Origin: [Scytonema hofmanni] UTEX 2349 | GTDB lineage: Bacteria > Cyanobacteriota > Cyanobacteriia > Cyanobacteriales > Nostocaceae | Assembly: GCF_000582685.1 (NCBI RefSeq) | Contig: NZ_KK073768.1 | Span: forward strand, 5,098,399-5,162,398 | Reading direction: 5' to 3' | DNA: 64,000 nucleotides | In this document: one piece after another, positions 16,562 through 25,673 of the stretch | Layout of the letters: every line of letters begins with the position of its first letter | Position numbering within the stretch: position 1 is the stretch's first letter | Notes under the pieces: generated by a model | The model's input: the letters and a program-made list of their open reading frames with translations, nothing else | What the model was told of the DNA's origin: nothing | Databases searched by the model: none | Translations under genes and position numbers: made by a program

Positions 16562-17503
16562 ATGATTTTTTTTAATCAAGACGAACAACTAGAAAATCTC
16601 GGCTTAGGCATTTTAGAGGCAACTTGGGCACAATTTCCCACTTTAGCCCGTAACCAAATTGCCCTAACTTGGATTGTCTACGATCCGCCGGTACTAGTAA
16701 ATACTGGTGGTGCTTTAACTCCCAATGCTTTTTGGAACCATTCGCTACGTGGTTTTACTTATCGCGGTGTTGAACGAATTTATCCTGCAAGTGTAGTCAA
16801 GCTGTTTTACATGGTAGCGGTAAACGAATGGCTGGAAAAGCAGATGCTTCAGACTTCCAAGGAATTGGAAAGAGCCATGCGGGATATGATTATTGATTCT
16901 AGCAATGATGGTACCAGCTTAGTTATAGATATGCTGAGTGGAACCACTTCGGGTCCAGAATTATCGGCAGGACCTTTTGAAACTTGGAGGCATCAACGCA
17001 ATATCGTTAACCGCTATCTCAAGTCTTTGGGATGGGAAGAATTAGACACAATTAACGTTTGTCAAAAAACCTGGGGTGATGGTCCTTATGGACGGGAACG
17101 GGCATTTTATGGAGAAATGCTAGAGAATCGCAACATGTTAACAACAAACGCCACTGCTAAATTATTGCATAGTATCGTTGGTGGGGTGGCAGTGTCTAGT
17201 GGGCGATCGCAAGCAATGATGGCTTTACTCAAACGCAGTCTCAACAAAGAAGATTTACCAAAAGACATTGAAGAAGACCAAATTACAGGCTTTTTAGGTG
17301 GTGGACTTCCCGAAAACGCGCAAATTTGGTCAAAAGCTGGTTGGACAAGTCAAGTTCGTCATGATGCAGCTTACATTGAGTTACCAGATTTGCGTCCCTA
17401 TCTTTTAGTAGTATTTACAGAAGGCAAAGCACACGCAAAAAGCCGGGAAATTTTGCCTTTTGTTTCTCAACAATTTGCAGAAGCTATTAGCAATTTAGGA
17501 TAA
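16562..17503 (+). CDS. Serine hydrolase of the class A beta-lactamase fold
   Basis: 313 residues. Active-site motifs of the penicillin-binding/beta-lactamase superfamily are present: SxxK in YPASVVKLFYM (about residues 79-89), SxN-like SSND in DMIIDSSNDGTSL, and a KxG-like IWSKAGWT near 255. The length and layout fit class A enzymes. However, no signal peptide is obvious and the omega-loop signature is not clear, so it is more likely a cell-wall-related or esterase-type hydrolase than a resistance enzyme. It is divergent from the NlpC/P60 gene. A hairpin directly after the stop probably terminates it. Confidence 0.8.
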   Translation: MIFFNQDEQLENLGLGILEATWAQFPTLARNQIALTWIVYDPPVLVNTGGALTPNAFWNHSLRGFTYRGVERIYPASVVKLFYMVAVNEWLEKQMLQTSKELERAMRDMIIDSSNDGTSLVIDMLSGTTSGPELSAGPFETWRHQRNIVNRYLKSLGWEELDTINVCQKTWGDGPYGRERAFYGEMLENRNMLTTNATAKLLHSIVGGVAVSSGRSQAMMALLKRSLNKEDLPKDIEEDQITGFLGGGLPENAQIWSKAGWTSQVRHDAAYIELPDLRPYLLVVFTEGKAHAKSREILPFVSQQFAEAISNLG

Positions 17504-17506
17504 CCT

Positions 17507-17536
17507 AGTAGGGGCGCTCTTCTCGCCGCCCCTACT
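17507..17536 (+). terminator. Hairpin after the serine hydrolase gene
   Basis: AGTAGGGGCG and CGCCCCTACT form a perfect 10-bp stem, followed by AAAAAG rather than a T-run. It starts four bases after the stop. A second hairpin, AACCCAG/CTGGGTT with five following T at 17695-17720, could be the true rho-independent terminator. The rest of 17537-17950 holds no recognised gene. Confidence 0.6.
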
Positions 17537-17950
17537 AAAAAGTTTATTCCGTACCCCAAGCACGATGGCACAGAGCGCCGGTAATCTTGCGATCGCACAA
17601 GTCCGAAATCGCCTAATGCACTGCTGTAGTAATTATCAGAGAAGCAACTAGAACAAACTTATATAACTAAACCACGGGGACATACCCCAACTCGAACCCA
17701 GTCATGATGGCTGGGTTTTTGAGTTTTGATGGTAGCGTTGTGCTTCTTGCTTGACTGCGGTTAGAAGCGACGCAATGCTTAACTGAAAACGACGTAGACG
17801 TGTAGCAGCTTTTGTCTTATATCAATAATCTTCTTTCAGCCATAGTACCCAAGCATCTCCTGTTTTGCAACATAATTCCAGTGTTTAAGCTGCAAAGGTC
17901 AATTTGAGCTTTTGATTTTCCTTAAGCTCAACATTCTGAATCTTTGCTTT

Positions 17951-18322
17951 ATGTTATCAACTCATGAGGAATGCCTGCTCTTCCTGGAAAAGATTCGTTG
18001 GGACGAGAAACCAACATGCCCTTACTGTCAATCAACAAATGCTGCGGCTCTTAGGAAAGAACGGCGGTATCACTGCAATACTTGCTTTACATCATTTAGC
18101 GTTACGGTTGGTACACTTTTTCACCAAACTCATGTAGATTTATATAAGTGGTTTCAGGCAATCCGGCTGGTGCTAAACCAATCAAGAAGGATTAGTGTAC
18201 GTCAGCTTGCCAAGGAGATTGGAGTTAATAAAAACACAGCATCGTATATGATTGCTCGTATCCAGAAAGCTATAAATGATGAGCCAGAATTGCTACATAA
18301 GATTATGAATGCACTAGATTGA
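17951..18322 (+). CDS. IS1595-like zinc-ribbon/HTH protein lacking the DDE domain
   Basis: 123 residues from the ATG at 17951. A zinc ribbon (CPYCQSTNAAALRKERRYHCNTC, two CxxC pairs, about 21-44) is followed by the IS1595-type segment FSVTVGTLFHQTHVDLYKWF and a helix-turn-helix (VRQLAKEIGVNKNTASYMIARI). Full IS1595 transposases continue with a DDE/N catalytic domain of about 170 residues. This one stops cleanly just where it would begin. It could be a decayed transposase or a domesticated DNA-binding regulator. A membrane-protein gene follows after 59 bp on the same strand, suggesting a shared transcript. Confidence 0.7.
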   Translation: MLSTHEECLLFLEKIRWDEKPTCPYCQSTNAAALRKERRYHCNTCFTSFSVTVGTLFHQTHVDLYKWFQAIRLVLNQSRRISVRQLAKEIGVNKNTASYMIARIQKAINDEPELLHKIMNALD

Positions 18323-18381
18323 TACAAAGTCAAGAATTAGTAGTAACTCGAATACTTTAAATATTTTCGGATGTGTCATCT

Positions 18382-19173
18382 ATGATTATTTCAAGAATTA
18401 TCAGAAAAACAGACAAAAACTGGGCTATTTTTACAGCATTATTTCTCATTTTGACTGCTTTGCTAATAGCTCGTTTAATACCTCCTCAAGGAAACGAATT
18501 ATTTGTTAGTGCTTTTTTTGTATTATTTTCCTGGGATATGGTCAATGCAATGGTTGGAGGAGCAATTGACCAAGCAGTTGAATCAGCCGAGAAGCGAATT
18601 ACTGAGAAATGGAAAGCCAACACCCAAGAAGAATATCTTAAGAAACAAAATTTAGAATTTCAAGCATGGGTTACAAGCAACAATGTAAGAAGAAGTTATT
18701 CACTTTTACAAAATGATAGCGATCTTGAAATAACCAAAAAAAATGCACTTATTCGTGAAGACATTGTAAATGTATTTACCAAAAAGGAGCATCAGCTAAC
18801 ACTAAAAGCAATTTCTTTGAAAGCTTGTATGGATGTTTTAAACAAAAAAAACTTAACTGATGAACAAAAGAAGCAAGATTCTGAACTAACAATCTTTAGA
18901 AAAGATATTTATATATACCTACAAGCTTGGTTAATGATTAGTATTAAATATGATAGAGAAATGGAGTCTGAATTAATTAAGCAAAGCCATCCTAGCGAAG
19001 AAGACCCAAAAAAACAAGATTATTTAAATGCTCTCAAATTAATCAAAGATAACCTACTAACAGAAGATTCAAAACTTGCCTCTTCTTTTCAAGAAAAATA
19101 TAAACACGAGGCTATAACAATTATTAAATCCTACCTTAATAAACTTATTGAAAGAATAAAAAAAGAACCATGA
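18382..19173 (+). CDS. Two-TM protein with a helical cytoplasmic domain, unknown function
   Basis: 263 residues, family not recognised. Two hydrophobic helices near the N terminus (WAIFTALFLILTALLIARLI and FVSAFFVLFSWDMVNAMVGGAI) are separated by a short PPQGNE loop. They are followed by about 200 charged, Lys/Glu-rich residues predicted to be mostly helical. No catalytic motif is seen. The GTG at 18373 is an alternative start. The local base composition is more AT-rich than the neighbouring housekeeping genes, consistent with acquisition. It lies downstream of the zinc-ribbon protein and convergent with the small gene at 19208. Confidence 0.6.
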   Translation: MIISRIIRKTDKNWAIFTALFLILTALLIARLIPPQGNELFVSAFFVLFSWDMVNAMVGGAIDQAVESAEKRITEKWKANTQEEYLKKQNLEFQAWVTSNNVRRSYSLLQNDSDLEITKKNALIREDIVNVFTKKEHQLTLKAISLKACMDVLNKKNLTDEQKKQDSELTIFRKDIYIYLQAWLMISIKYDREMESELIKQSHPSEEDPKKQDYLNALKLIKDNLLTEDSKLASSFQEKYKHEAITIIKSYLNKLIERIKKEP

Positions 19174-19207
19174 TGGTTCTACTTGCAAACAAAAAATTAA
19201 CAGAATT

Positions 19208-19534
19208 TTATAATTTGCGTACTTGCTCTAATTCTTCGTCTGTTATGGGCATTTCTGCCTCTTTTAATTTGGCAACAAGTTCTTGATATTTAAGTTCGCT
19301 GGATACTTGATCAAAATCTTTTGTATTCAAGCTTTCTGAAATATTGTTCTTAGCTTGTGCAATCTTATTTTTCGTAACTAAGTTTTTAGATGGAGTTCCA
19401 GGTATAGCTTTTTCAATTGCGCCTAAAATTACAACTGCTTGCCTTAGTATTAGCTTAAATCCAGACCATTCCTCAGAACTAGCCATTGATTGCTTTTCCC
19501 AGTAAAAGTGTGCAATTGAAATCATATTTGGCAT
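19208..19534 (-). CDS. Small helical protein of unknown function
   Basis: Up to 108 residues, or 92 from the internal ATG at 19486. The sequence is Lys/Glu/Ala-rich and probably all helical (NKIAQAKNNISESLNTKDFDQVSSELKYQEL, split here by eye into helices). It ends LPITDEELEQVRKL-like. No family is recognised and no signal peptide is seen. It is convergent with the two-TM gene with a 34-bp gap. It is possibly the third member of the same accessory module, but on the opposite strand. Confidence 0.45.
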   Translation of the reverse strand: MPNMISIAHFYWEKQSMASSEEWSGFKLILRQAVVILGAIEKAIPGTPSKNLVTKNKIAQAKNNISESLNTKDFDQVSSELKYQELVAKLKEAEMPITDEELEQVRKL

Positions 19535-19942
19535 TTATTAGAATGTCTATACCTTAATCTGGGACAGATGTATAAGCTGGGTGAACGACACAGACAACGT
19601 GGGGGTTGTGGATTTAGGAAACAGCGGACGATACTGTGCATTCTGCAAAAGACTATATGATTTATCCTAAAGAGATAGGAAAAGAACCATATGGTTTTGT
19701 TCTGCCTGCTGATGATTCTAAATGGATAAAAAGGGAAAAAGAACTAATTCTTAAACTAAAAAACTGGCGTTGCACAAAGAGGGGATGAAGTGCGAACCGC
19801 CTTGGCGCTAGCCTCTCCCTTCGGGAGAAGACGCCAAGAGCGCCAAGAAGGAAGTTTTCTAGTAAGCAAAGAAAATAAAATCATCCCGCAAATATGCAAC
19901 GCCAAAAAGTTTATATATCAAATGCGATCGCCGAAAGTGAAG
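19535..19942. other. Intergenic region with a possible gene remnant and repeats
   Basis: A short open frame at 19657-19788 encodes about 43 residues (MIYPKEIGKEPYGF, then a Lys-rich helix). It looks like a tail fragment of an unknown gene and has no recognisable start site. From about 19790 come segments such as GCCTCTCCCTTCGGGAG and GCGCCAAGAAGG that are common dispersed repeats in such genomes. Nothing else is seen. Confidence 0.4.
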
Positions 19943-20734
19943 CTAGAGATTCATTGCGATCGCTTCTACATCTTCTACAGAAAGGGACAAAGCATCAGCC
20001 ACTTGTTCTCGGTTTAATCCCATACTAAGTAATCGAGGTACTGCTTGTTGTAGACGTTGTTGTGCAGCTTCGGCTTGTTGTTGTGCAGCTTCGGCTTGTT
20101 GTTGTGCAGCTTCGGCTTGTTGTTGTGCAGCTTCGGCTTGTTGTTGTGCGGCTTGCGATCGCGTCATTAATTCTCCAAATGTCATAAAAGGCTGACCATC
20201 TGGGTATGAAAGTTGCCAGTGTTCACCGGTAACATCAAAATTAATTTGCAACCGTGGACTCACCCATTTTTGACCAAAATCTATCCAGTCTAAACTATAC
20301 TCACCCCGTAACCAAACTTGTAGTTGATTATTTGCTGGGTTATATATATAGTATTCCTCGACACCGTATTGACTGTAGAATAGCAACTTACGATCCATTT
20401 CTACTGATGTGTTGACTGGGGAGAGAATTTCAAATACTACTTGAGGCGGTTGATTTCCTTCTTCCCACTGCTTATAAGAAGATCGACGACCTTTAGGACG
20501 ATTAAGGGCAACCATCACATCGGGTGCATATTTAATCTTGTTGTTGCCTTCGATGGGATACCAGAACAAATCACCAGCGATGAAAACATTTGGATCATCT
20601 GCAAAGAGAATATCTAAATTACCTTTGATCAGGACGATAATTTCAAAGTGTTCTGTATTATTTGCCATCGGCTGACCATCAGATTCAGGATATAAAATCT
20701 CCGAAGGTGCAGAAGATTCAATTTGGGAAACCAT
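19943..20734 (-). CDS. Uma2-family endonuclease with a repeat-encoded coiled-coil tail
   Basis: 263 residues. The ATG at 20734 has a good ribosome binding site (GGAGG) upstream. The Uma2/DUF820 PD-(D/E)XK core (about 20-190) has PDVMVALNRPKGRRSSYKQW, PQVVFEILSP and YYIYNPANNQLQVW. Then come about five tandem QAEAAQQ heptads encoded by 21-bp direct repeats (20047-20150), forming a coiled coil. The tail LLSMGLNREQVADALSLSVEDVEAI resembles the Rpn/PD-(D/E)XK transposase-associated C terminus. The biological role of Uma2 proteins is largely unknown. A remnant of a related gene is at 241-417. Confidence 0.88.
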   Translation of the reverse strand: MVSQIESSAPSEILYPESDGQPMANNTEHFEIIVLIKGNLDILFADDPNVFIAGDLFWYPIEGNNKIKYAPDVMVALNRPKGRRSSYKQWEEGNQPPQVVFEILSPVNTSVEMDRKLLFYSQYGVEEYYIYNPANNQLQVWLRGEYSLDWIDFGQKWVSPRLQINFDVTGEHWQLSYPDGQPFMTFGELMTRSQAAQQQAEAAQQQAEAAQQQAEAAQQQAEAAQQRLQQAVPRLLSMGLNREQVADALSLSVEDVEAIAMNL

Positions 20735-21067
20735 CGCTGTTACCTCCACTCGTATATCTATTTTAGGCGATACCTAATCAACAGCGATCGCGTCCTCAAT
20801 TTTTTACCGACGTCTATTGCGTCATTGTCTGTTCAAAAGCATTGTAAAGTACTGTGTTACATAGGTAAGTTTAATTTAAACGCAAAGGTACGCTAAGGGA
20901 AGCGCAAAGGTGAATCAGTCGGCGGAGTCGGTTTCCGTCCCGTCGAACTGATGTTAGCGACGCAGGAGCGTCACCCGAAGGGTACGCAGAGTCTTCCTTC
21001 AGATTTTCGTTGTATTTAATAACGTAATTTATAACAAAAACTCTGCGTTTAACTACGATTAGCACCT

Positions 21068-22372
21068 TTACATCCTATTTAATCTCGGAAAAACAAAAGT
21101 TGTCACCCAAAATGTAAATATCGGCAAACAAATCAAATGAATTAATAAAACCGATGTTGCTACCCCGATAACTTGCCCTTGAACTCCTATGAGTAACGCA
21201 GCAGCAAATATGCCAGTAAATATAATATTCCACCGCAAATCTAAATTAGGTTTGCCAATAGCTACTAACAACTGAGATGCTGCATCTGCAAAAGGTCGAG
21301 AAATTGCCGATAAACAAATCATGATCAAAACTGGAATTGCAGGAACCCACTTTTGACCAAAAACAATTGGCACATAAAAAGGAGCCAAGCTAGCTTGTAA
21401 TAGAACAAAGGGAATAATAATATAGCTAATAGTTTTTAGGCTGTTAAAGTAGCGCTTTTTAAACTCAAACCAATCGGAACGCGCTGCACATAAATGAGGT
21501 AAAATTGCTGAACTAACGGCGTTGATAATACTTAAGCTAATGCCTAAACCAGCATTAAAGCCAAAGAAGTATATACCCAGTTCTTTAATGCCGATGAAGC
21601 GCCCAACTATGAGATAATCTAAGTTATTTCTGAGAGTTTTGAGTAAACCAACACCGAGCAAGTTTTTACCAAAACTGAAAATTTCTCCCCAGTGCTTGGT
21701 GGTGAATTTAGAGTGCGATCGCCAATCGTGAAAATAATAGTATATGATTAGCTCTAGCGGCGCGACTAAAAAGGCTGGCAGCACAAAAGACCACACACCC
21801 ATCCCCGCAACCGCTAATATAGCAGAAAATATACTCGCAAACGAGTTTTGCAAACTGTCAGTCACAGCGATAATTTTTAAGCGATTTTCTCTTTGAATTA
21901 AAGTCTTTTGAATAGCCGAGATGGGCCAAATTAAATAAACAAGTCCTGATACAATAATTGGCAAAAGAATCTGATTATTTTTATAAAACCAAGAAATAGG
22001 AAAAGCGGCAATACTCTGGATGAAAAATAAACTGACAAAAATCATCCAGTTTAACCAGTATGCAGAATTACATAAAACCTCTAATTCTTTTTCTTCAGCC
22101 TGAATAATTTTTGCCCCAATACCGACATTGGTAAAGGTCAAAGTAAACTCGCGAACTGTCATCACAATTGCTCCTAAACCGTAGTCGTAAGGTGTCAAAA
22201 AACGAGCGATGATGACTACCAATCCTAAACGCAAGACTCTGTAGACAATTTCTGTTATACCTAACCAACTAAGATTGCGAAGAAACTGGCTAGATAATTT
22301 TTCTTGGAATCGATTAATTAATGAGTCAAGAAAATTCGGTTTCTGTAGATGCCGCTTATTAATAAATGTCAT
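21068..22372 (-). CDS. Wzx-type polysaccharide flippase (MOP superfamily)
   Basis: 434 residues with about 12 hydrophobic helices. The N-terminal amphipathic start (FLRNLSWLGITEIVYRVLRLGLVVIIARFLTPYDYGLGAIVMTV) is characteristic of Polysacc_synt/Wzx proteins that flip undecaprenyl-linked repeat units across the inner membrane. It is the last gene of the minus-strand half of the exopolysaccharide cluster, about 190 bp downstream of the tyrosine-kinase gene. That gap contains a MITE-like repeat. The 333 bp beyond its stop (20735-21067) hold only dispersed repeat sequence. Confidence 0.88.
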   Translation of the reverse strand: MTFINKRHLQKPNFLDSLINRFQEKLSSQFLRNLSWLGITEIVYRVLRLGLVVIIARFLTPYDYGLGAIVMTVREFTLTFTNVGIGAKIIQAEEKELEVLCNSAYWLNWMIFVSLFFIQSIAAFPISWFYKNNQILLPIIVSGLVYLIWPISAIQKTLIQRENRLKIIAVTDSLQNSFASIFSAILAVAGMGVWSFVLPAFLVAPLELIIYYYFHDWRSHSKFTTKHWGEIFSFGKNLLGVGLLKTLRNNLDYLIVGRFIGIKELGIYFFGFNAGLGISLSIINAVSSAILPHLCAARSDWFEFKKRYFNSLKTISYIIIPFVLLQASLAPFYVPIVFGQKWVPAIPVLIMICLSAISRPFADAASQLLVAIGKPNLDLRWNIIFTGIFAAALLIGVQGQVIGVATSVLLIHLICLPIFTFWVTTFVFPRLNRM

Positions 22373-22442
22373 ATTCTAATATATGAAGGCAGAGGGTATT
22401 ATTATTTCGTAGTGAGCGCTAAAGCGCTCAAGCAATAACTTT

Positions 22443-22533
22443 AGGACTTACGCACTCGTTACCAAAAAACAAGACTTTGAGATTGCTTCCTCGCGTCGCA
22501 ATGACGGAAATACGTAGTACGTGCGTAAGTCCT
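22443..22533. mobile_element. Short MITE-like element with 13-bp terminal inverted repeats
   Basis: The ends AGGACTTACGCAC and GTGCGTAAGTCCT are perfect inverted repeats enclosing 65 bp. It lies between wzx and the wzc-like gene. A truncated double-hairpin repeat (GTAGTGAGCGCT, 22409-22430) sits beside it. Confidence 0.8.
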
Positions 22534-22564
22534 CAACTTTTAAGGGCTGAAGCTTTTACTACAA

Positions 22565-24886
22565 TTAATGTTCAAGGGTATTAGCAACCGTACCTAAAAT
22601 CGAAACACGAGAAGATTTTAATTCTTCTAATGCTTGTTTCAAAGTAGGACGAAGTGCTTTACCTAATCCGCTGACTAATACAATTCCATCTACTTGTGAA
22701 AGCAAAACATTGGTATCGAGACGACCTAAAAGATGTGGTGTATCATACACAACTAAGTCGTAATTTGTTTGCGTTCTATCGATAAAAGTCTGCATTCTTA
22801 ATGAAGACAAAAGCTTTGTGGGATTTGCAGGTATTCTCCCACCAGTCAAGATAAACAAATTATCATCTGAAGGTGATTGCTGAATTACCTTGCTGATATC
22901 TATCCCTTCAGAAAGTACTTCACTCAATCCCTGATTGTTTAATAAACCGAATCTCAGATGTATTTGCGGATGACGTAAATCTCCATCTACTAACAATACT
23001 CGCGCTCCGGCTTCTGCTGCCATCTGTGCTAAATATGCTGCTACTGTGGTTTTACCTTCAGAAGATGTCGCTGAAGTAATAGCAATTGAGCGAGTAGAAG
23101 CCTCCATTTTATAAGATTGAACTTTCGTATAAAATGAGCAAAATGCTTCTAAAAAAGGAGCCGATCTGTGTTGTAAAGATTTAGTCTGATTATCTAGTTC
23201 GCGTTCCGGATTGTGTTTTTTAGTTAACTGAACTACATCACCTGCACGCGCCAACTTTTTCAATTCTTTATGGAAAGGAATTACCCCCAATAAAGGCAAT
23301 TGAGTAGTCTGTTTTATCTCGTCACCATCGTGATAGACATTTTCTAAATTATCGATAACGAAAGCAACTAAAATGCCTAAAAGGATACCTGCAAATCCTC
23401 CCAAAAATATGTTACTTGCACCGCTAGGTGAAACGGGCATTAATTGACCGGTTTTATTACGCGGTAATGTGGGAGGCATAATTAGTTCCCAAGGAACTTC
23501 TTGTTGTGCAGCATCTACGCGCAATGCTTCTTGGCGATTTAAAAGCTGATTCAACGTATCAGTAGCTGCTTGCAATTCTCGTTGCATATTAGCGTACTGA
23601 CGTGAAAGTACTGGATATTCAAGAATTTGTTCATTTAATTTAGCTTGAGCCGCATTAGTAGCTTCCAAACTAGCTTCTAGTGACTTAACTTGGTTAGTAT
23701 TATTAGCCAATTGTTGGATAAGTTCGCGGCGAATAGAATTTTGAAAACCGCCTATTTTGGATGAATCTAATTTGACATCGGGTGCGTTATTTCCTAATGT
23801 TAATTCTGCTTCTTTATTTAATAAAGGTATCAGCTTATCTCGTTGGTCGCGCAAAAGCCTGATTGTCGGACTTTCATCTTTAAAACGAACTGATTCTGTA
23901 GCAATCTTGGCTTCTATGTCGCGGATGCGAGTGAGTATCTGTTGATATTGAGGTGATTCACTCAAAGCTGAAGCAGCGATCGCTTCATTTTGTGGCATTC
24001 CCAACTGACCTTGTAATGAAACAAATAATGACTTTGCCTCAGCCAATTTATTCTCAGTTTCTAACTTTGTCGCTTGCAGTTCATCACGTCTTTTTAACAG
24101 TTGTTCCCCTTGTAATTGCGGGTTAAATAAGTCATGCTGCTGTTGAAAAAATTGTAAGTGACCTTGCAACGCATTTACCCGACGTCGCAATTTTGGTACT
24201 TGTTCATCAACAAATTTGATTCCCTGACGTAAATTCGTCTGCTGTTGTTCTTGACTGTACTTTCGATAAGCTTGCGATACGCGATCCAAGACAATCTGAA
24301 TTTTTTGCGGATCGGAATCACGATAGCGAACCTCAATAATTCGAGATTCATCTTTACCTTTTGCCATCCGGTTAACATACAGCGTACCTTCTCGTCCGCT
24401 AGCTAGTTTACCAGATACATCATTGCCAACCAAGCGATCGTAGCCAATTTCTGGATATTGTTTTTGCAGTTCTTGAATTACCGGATTTATCAGCTTCGGA
24501 CTTTTCAAAACCTCCACCAAAGCCTGATAATCCAAAGCAGTAGTATTTTGTCTGCTGATTTCGTTGACATTCTGCTGCAACGTTTGCGAAAGCAAAATCA
24601 GTAACTCATTATCAGAAGTTTTTAAAGGTTCAACTAACAGTTGAAACTTCCCTTCATACTTGGGAATACGAGTTGCACTCCAGCCAATTGTTCCTGTTGT
24701 AACGATAACTGCCACACTAGCAATTACAGCTACCCTGCGGCGTAAAACTGTAACAATTTGACTCAAACCTTGATTGTTTTCATTGCCTTCAGGTTTTTTC
24801 CAAAACCCATAAGATTCTCTTGACAATGAATTGGAATTTTTTAGTTCCGGCAAATCTTCTTCCTTAATTGGCATCTGCGTTCCCAT
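22565..24886 (-). CDS. Wzc-type polysaccharide co-polymerase / BY-kinase
   Basis: 773 residues. It has a Wzz domain with a first membrane helix at about 47-68 (VAVIASVAVIVTTGTIGW), a long periplasmic coiled coil (about 190-470) and a second helix near 490 (FLGGFAGILLGILVAFVIDNL). The cytoplasmic bacterial tyrosine-kinase domain has Walker A (TSSEGKTTVAAYLA), Walker A' (LLVDGDLRHPQI) and Walker B-like LVVYDTPH. It ends GTVANTLEH with no tyrosine cluster, so autophosphorylation may differ from Wzc of proteobacteria. It controls chain length and export of exopolysaccharide. Confidence 0.92.
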   Translation of the reverse strand: MGTQMPIKEEDLPELKNSNSLSRESYGFWKKPEGNENNQGLSQIVTVLRRRVAVIASVAVIVTTGTIGWSATRIPKYEGKFQLLVEPLKTSDNELLILLSQTLQQNVNEISRQNTTALDYQALVEVLKSPKLINPVIQELQKQYPEIGYDRLVGNDVSGKLASGREGTLYVNRMAKGKDESRIIEVRYRDSDPQKIQIVLDRVSQAYRKYSQEQQQTNLRQGIKFVDEQVPKLRRRVNALQGHLQFFQQQHDLFNPQLQGEQLLKRRDELQATKLETENKLAEAKSLFVSLQGQLGMPQNEAIAASALSESPQYQQILTRIRDIEAKIATESVRFKDESPTIRLLRDQRDKLIPLLNKEAELTLGNNAPDVKLDSSKIGGFQNSIRRELIQQLANNTNQVKSLEASLEATNAAQAKLNEQILEYPVLSRQYANMQRELQAATDTLNQLLNRQEALRVDAAQQEVPWELIMPPTLPRNKTGQLMPVSPSGASNIFLGGFAGILLGILVAFVIDNLENVYHDGDEIKQTTQLPLLGVIPFHKELKKLARAGDVVQLTKKHNPERELDNQTKSLQHRSAPFLEAFCSFYTKVQSYKMEASTRSIAITSATSSEGKTTVAAYLAQMAAEAGARVLLVDGDLRHPQIHLRFGLLNNQGLSEVLSEGIDISKVIQQSPSDDNLFILTGGRIPANPTKLLSSLRMQTFIDRTQTNYDLVVYDTPHLLGRLDTNVLLSQVDGIVLVSGLGKALRPTLKQALEELKSSRVSILGTVANTLEH

Positions 24887-25673
24887 GCAAAACTGTTGAA
24901 GATATCAATTTGATAATTCTCTAGGCGCAAAACTTAATTTTTTTTCCAACCGAGGTAGGCAAATAATTTGAAGAGCTACCAATAGCTAGTGTTGCGATCG
25001 CCAAAACCTAGATTGCATTGTTGACAAAAAGAGCGAACAGTCAACATAAAGTTACATTGTAGACCCTACATCTTGGATTAATTATGTCTCAAGAAATTGA
25101 TTTTGGAGAATGAGAGACATTATCTTACCAAATTTTTCTAAAGTCTAGATATCCTCAACATATCTTGTTAACACAATAATGTACTGCGCTTCATCAAAAT
25201 CTTCATCAAAAAATATTCTTCATGAAGATTAAGTAAAGTTAATCCTAAAATTCTTTTTTCAAGTTAAATTTGGGGACAGAGCCGCATCAAACCGCAACCA
25301 GGATAGTATTTTTTCAATTCTACCGCTCTTCAAATCGCCAACTGTGTTAGTAATTACACGTTAATGCATTGATAGTTTATCGCTGACTAGAAATTTGTAC
25401 AGATGGTAAAATTCTAGATTAGCTATTGATAACATTTGCGTGCTGACTTGTTCATTAAATAACTTTATCAAGGTGCTTTGGGTTAAAGACCCCACTTCTT
25501 TGACTGTGGTCTTTAAGTTGGGTAAGGTCGCAATACCAATACATTTTCTTTCCCCTTTCCCCCTCTTCATGAACGGCAGTTTTGGCTAGGCTACTCATGC
25601 TATTAAAAGACACTTTTTTCGTTTCAGTAATTTCCTTTTGATAGCAGTACTAAAGTGGAAAAATAGAGTTGTA
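24887..25673. other. Divergent control region of the exopolysaccharide cluster
   Basis: This 787-bp AT-rich region lies between the minus-strand wzc-like gene and the plus-strand wzy-like gene, so it should hold both promoters. A hairpin AAAGACC...GGTCTTT is visible at about 25484-25514. Tandem TCTTCATC motifs occur at 25190-25230. No gene is supported. A 69-residue minus-strand frame at 25361 has no family features. Confidence 0.5.

Noticed and set aside
16562..17503. Beta-lactam resistance gene
   Set aside because: SxxK, SxN-like and KxG-like motifs exist, but there is no clear omega-loop signature or signal peptide. A general serine hydrolase call is safer.
25361..25570. 69-codon minus-strand frame in the exopolysaccharide control region
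   Set aside because: No family features, and it covers a hairpin and low-complexity sequence.
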